Origin: Micromonospora sp. NBC_01813 | GTDB taxonomy: Bacteria > Actinomycetota > Actinomycetes > Mycobacteriales > Micromonosporaceae | Assembly: GCF_035917335.1 (NCBI RefSeq) | Contig: NZ_CP109067.1 | Span: 1,490,501-1,554,500 of the forward strand | Direction of reading: 5' to 3' | DNA length: 64,000 nt | Shown: positions 63,500 to 64,000 of the stretch, in pieces | Position numbering within the stretch: the first letter of the stretch is position 1 | How the letters are laid out: each line of letters opens with the position of its first letter | Made by a program: the position numbers and the translations under genes | Notes under the pieces: model-generated | Seen by the model: the letters and a program-made list of their open reading frames with translations, nothing else | Databases searched by the model: none | What the model was told of the DNA's origin: nothing

Positions 63500-64000
63500 A
63501 TGGTTGCCGCGGGTGCTGCTGTGGGTGGGTTGTCGGATGAAGAGTTGGGGGTGATCCGGGAGTCGGTGGCCGCTGGGCGTAAGCCGAGGGTGATGTTCAC
63601 CGAGTCGGCGGGTCAGATCGCGGGTCAGGTCGGCCAGGTGGTGGGGTTGGCGGATCCGGCGGTGTCCGACGAGTGGGTGGTGGTGCGGTTCGGGCGCGAC
63701 GAGTTGCCCTTCTCCCCCGCCGATCTGGTGGTGGTGCCGCGGGGTGCGGGTGGGCGTCGGCCGGAGCCGAAGCCGGTGGTGGAGGAGGATCCGGTGGTGG
63801 AGCCGGAGTTCAAGCTGGGTGAGCCGCCGGTGGTGCCGGTGGTGCGGGAGCAACGGGTGGAGGAGTCGACCGTGGATGCTGGGGCGGACCGGCCGGTGCG
63901 GCGGGCGGCGAAGGTGGCCAAGGCGAAGCCGCCGGCGGGGCTGACGGTGACGTTGGCGTACGCGGAGGGTGAGTGGACGGTGGCGGCGTCGCAGGGGGCG
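63500..64000 (+). CDS. Hypothetical protein, 3'-truncated by the window
   Basis: 167 codons are visible from ATG 63500, open to the edge. The N-terminal 75 residues (GGLSDEELGVIRESVAAGRK ... WVVVRFGRDELPFSPADLVV) form a conserved-looking domain; a Pro/Glu/Val-rich region follows. I recall similar actinomycete proteins but no function. GGAAAGGG upstream is the ribosome site. Confidence 0.6.
   Translation, partial: MVAAGAAVGGLSDEELGVIRESVAAGRKPRVMFTESAGQIAGQVGQVVGLADPAVSDEWVVVRFGRDELPFSPADLVVVPRGAGGRRPEPKPVVEEDPVVEPEFKLGEPPVVPVVREQRVEESTVDAGADRPVRRAAKVAKAKPPAGLTVTLAYAEGEWTVAASQGA

Overview
The window is high-GC DNA from an actinomycete, most like a Micromonosporaceae-type genome. The grounds are: very GC-rich third codon positions; frequent GTG and TTG starts; ATGA/GTGA stop-start overlaps; an S-(hydroxymethyl)mycothiol dehydrogenase; DUF1707, ZAS anti-sigma and GarA-type proteins; and a complete pgsA-DUF881-sbp-DUF881-gcvH-garA-ftsR-DUF151-merR-gcvP block, which is conserved in actinobacteria (Mycobacterium tuberculosis Rv1822-Rv1832). 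This is inference from gene content; no rRNA or tRNA gene was recognised.

Layout. 0-4.8 kb: a tightly coupled meta-cleavage operon (semialdehyde dehydrogenase, 2-oxopent-4-enoate hydratase, acylating acetaldehyde dehydrogenase, 4-hydroxy-2-oxovalerate aldolase, 4-oxalocrotonate decarboxylase, RidA-type deaminase) that would take 2-aminomuconate semialdehyde to pyruvate and acetyl-CoA. 4.9-6.8 kb: a two-gene module of a PLP-fold protein without the usual PLP lysine and a SUMF1-domain protein without the full cysteine pair. 6.8-17 kb: a cell-surface glycan locus with a bacillosamine-type triad (CapD-like dehydratase, DegT aminotransferase, PglD acetyltransferase), a Wzc-type tyrosine kinase, an LMW phosphatase, two glycosyltransferases and a UDP-sugar dehydrogenase. 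17.1-20.1 kb: a tandem-GNAT gene split by a 2,024-bp IS607-type element (serine recombinase TnpA plus TnpB nuclease); both halves of the gene survive and the junctions can be placed to the base.

20-31.9 kb: a membrane protein related to M48 peptidases but lacking HExxH, small membrane proteins, a TetR regulator, a divergent ECF sigma/anti-sigma pair, a mycothiol-dependent formaldehyde detoxification pair, and two acyl-CoA dehydrogenases with an enoyl-CoA hydratase. 31.9-36.7 kb: the three-gene N-acetylglutaminylglutamine amide (NAGGN) osmoprotectant operon. 37-43 kb: a STAS protein, exported and copper-related proteins (DUF4142, YcnI, CopC-CopD fusion, DUF305). 44.2-53.3 kb: the conserved pgsA-to-gcvP block, with a glycine riboswitch ahead of gcvP.

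53.4-59.9 kb: peptide deformylase, an NRPS-independent siderophore operon (two IucA/IucC synthetases and a PLP decarboxylase) and an exonuclease/endonuclease/phosphatase-family gene frameshifted at a CACC tandem repeat. 59.9-61.3 kb: a tyrosine recombinase whose start codon lies inside a perfect 11-6-11 palindrome, and about 300 bp away a second 28-bp sequence very like a bacterial dif site. From about 53.75 to 60.4 kb the + strand is markedly C-rich, opposite to both flanks, whichever strand the genes use. The right end holds a lipoprotein, a short-chain dehydrogenase, a patatin-like protein and the start of a hypothetical gene cut by the window edge.

The most novel items are the recombinase with its two Xer-type sites, the exactly dissected IS607 insertion with a predicted TnpB guide matching its own empty site, and the degenerate PLP-fold/SUMF1 pair.
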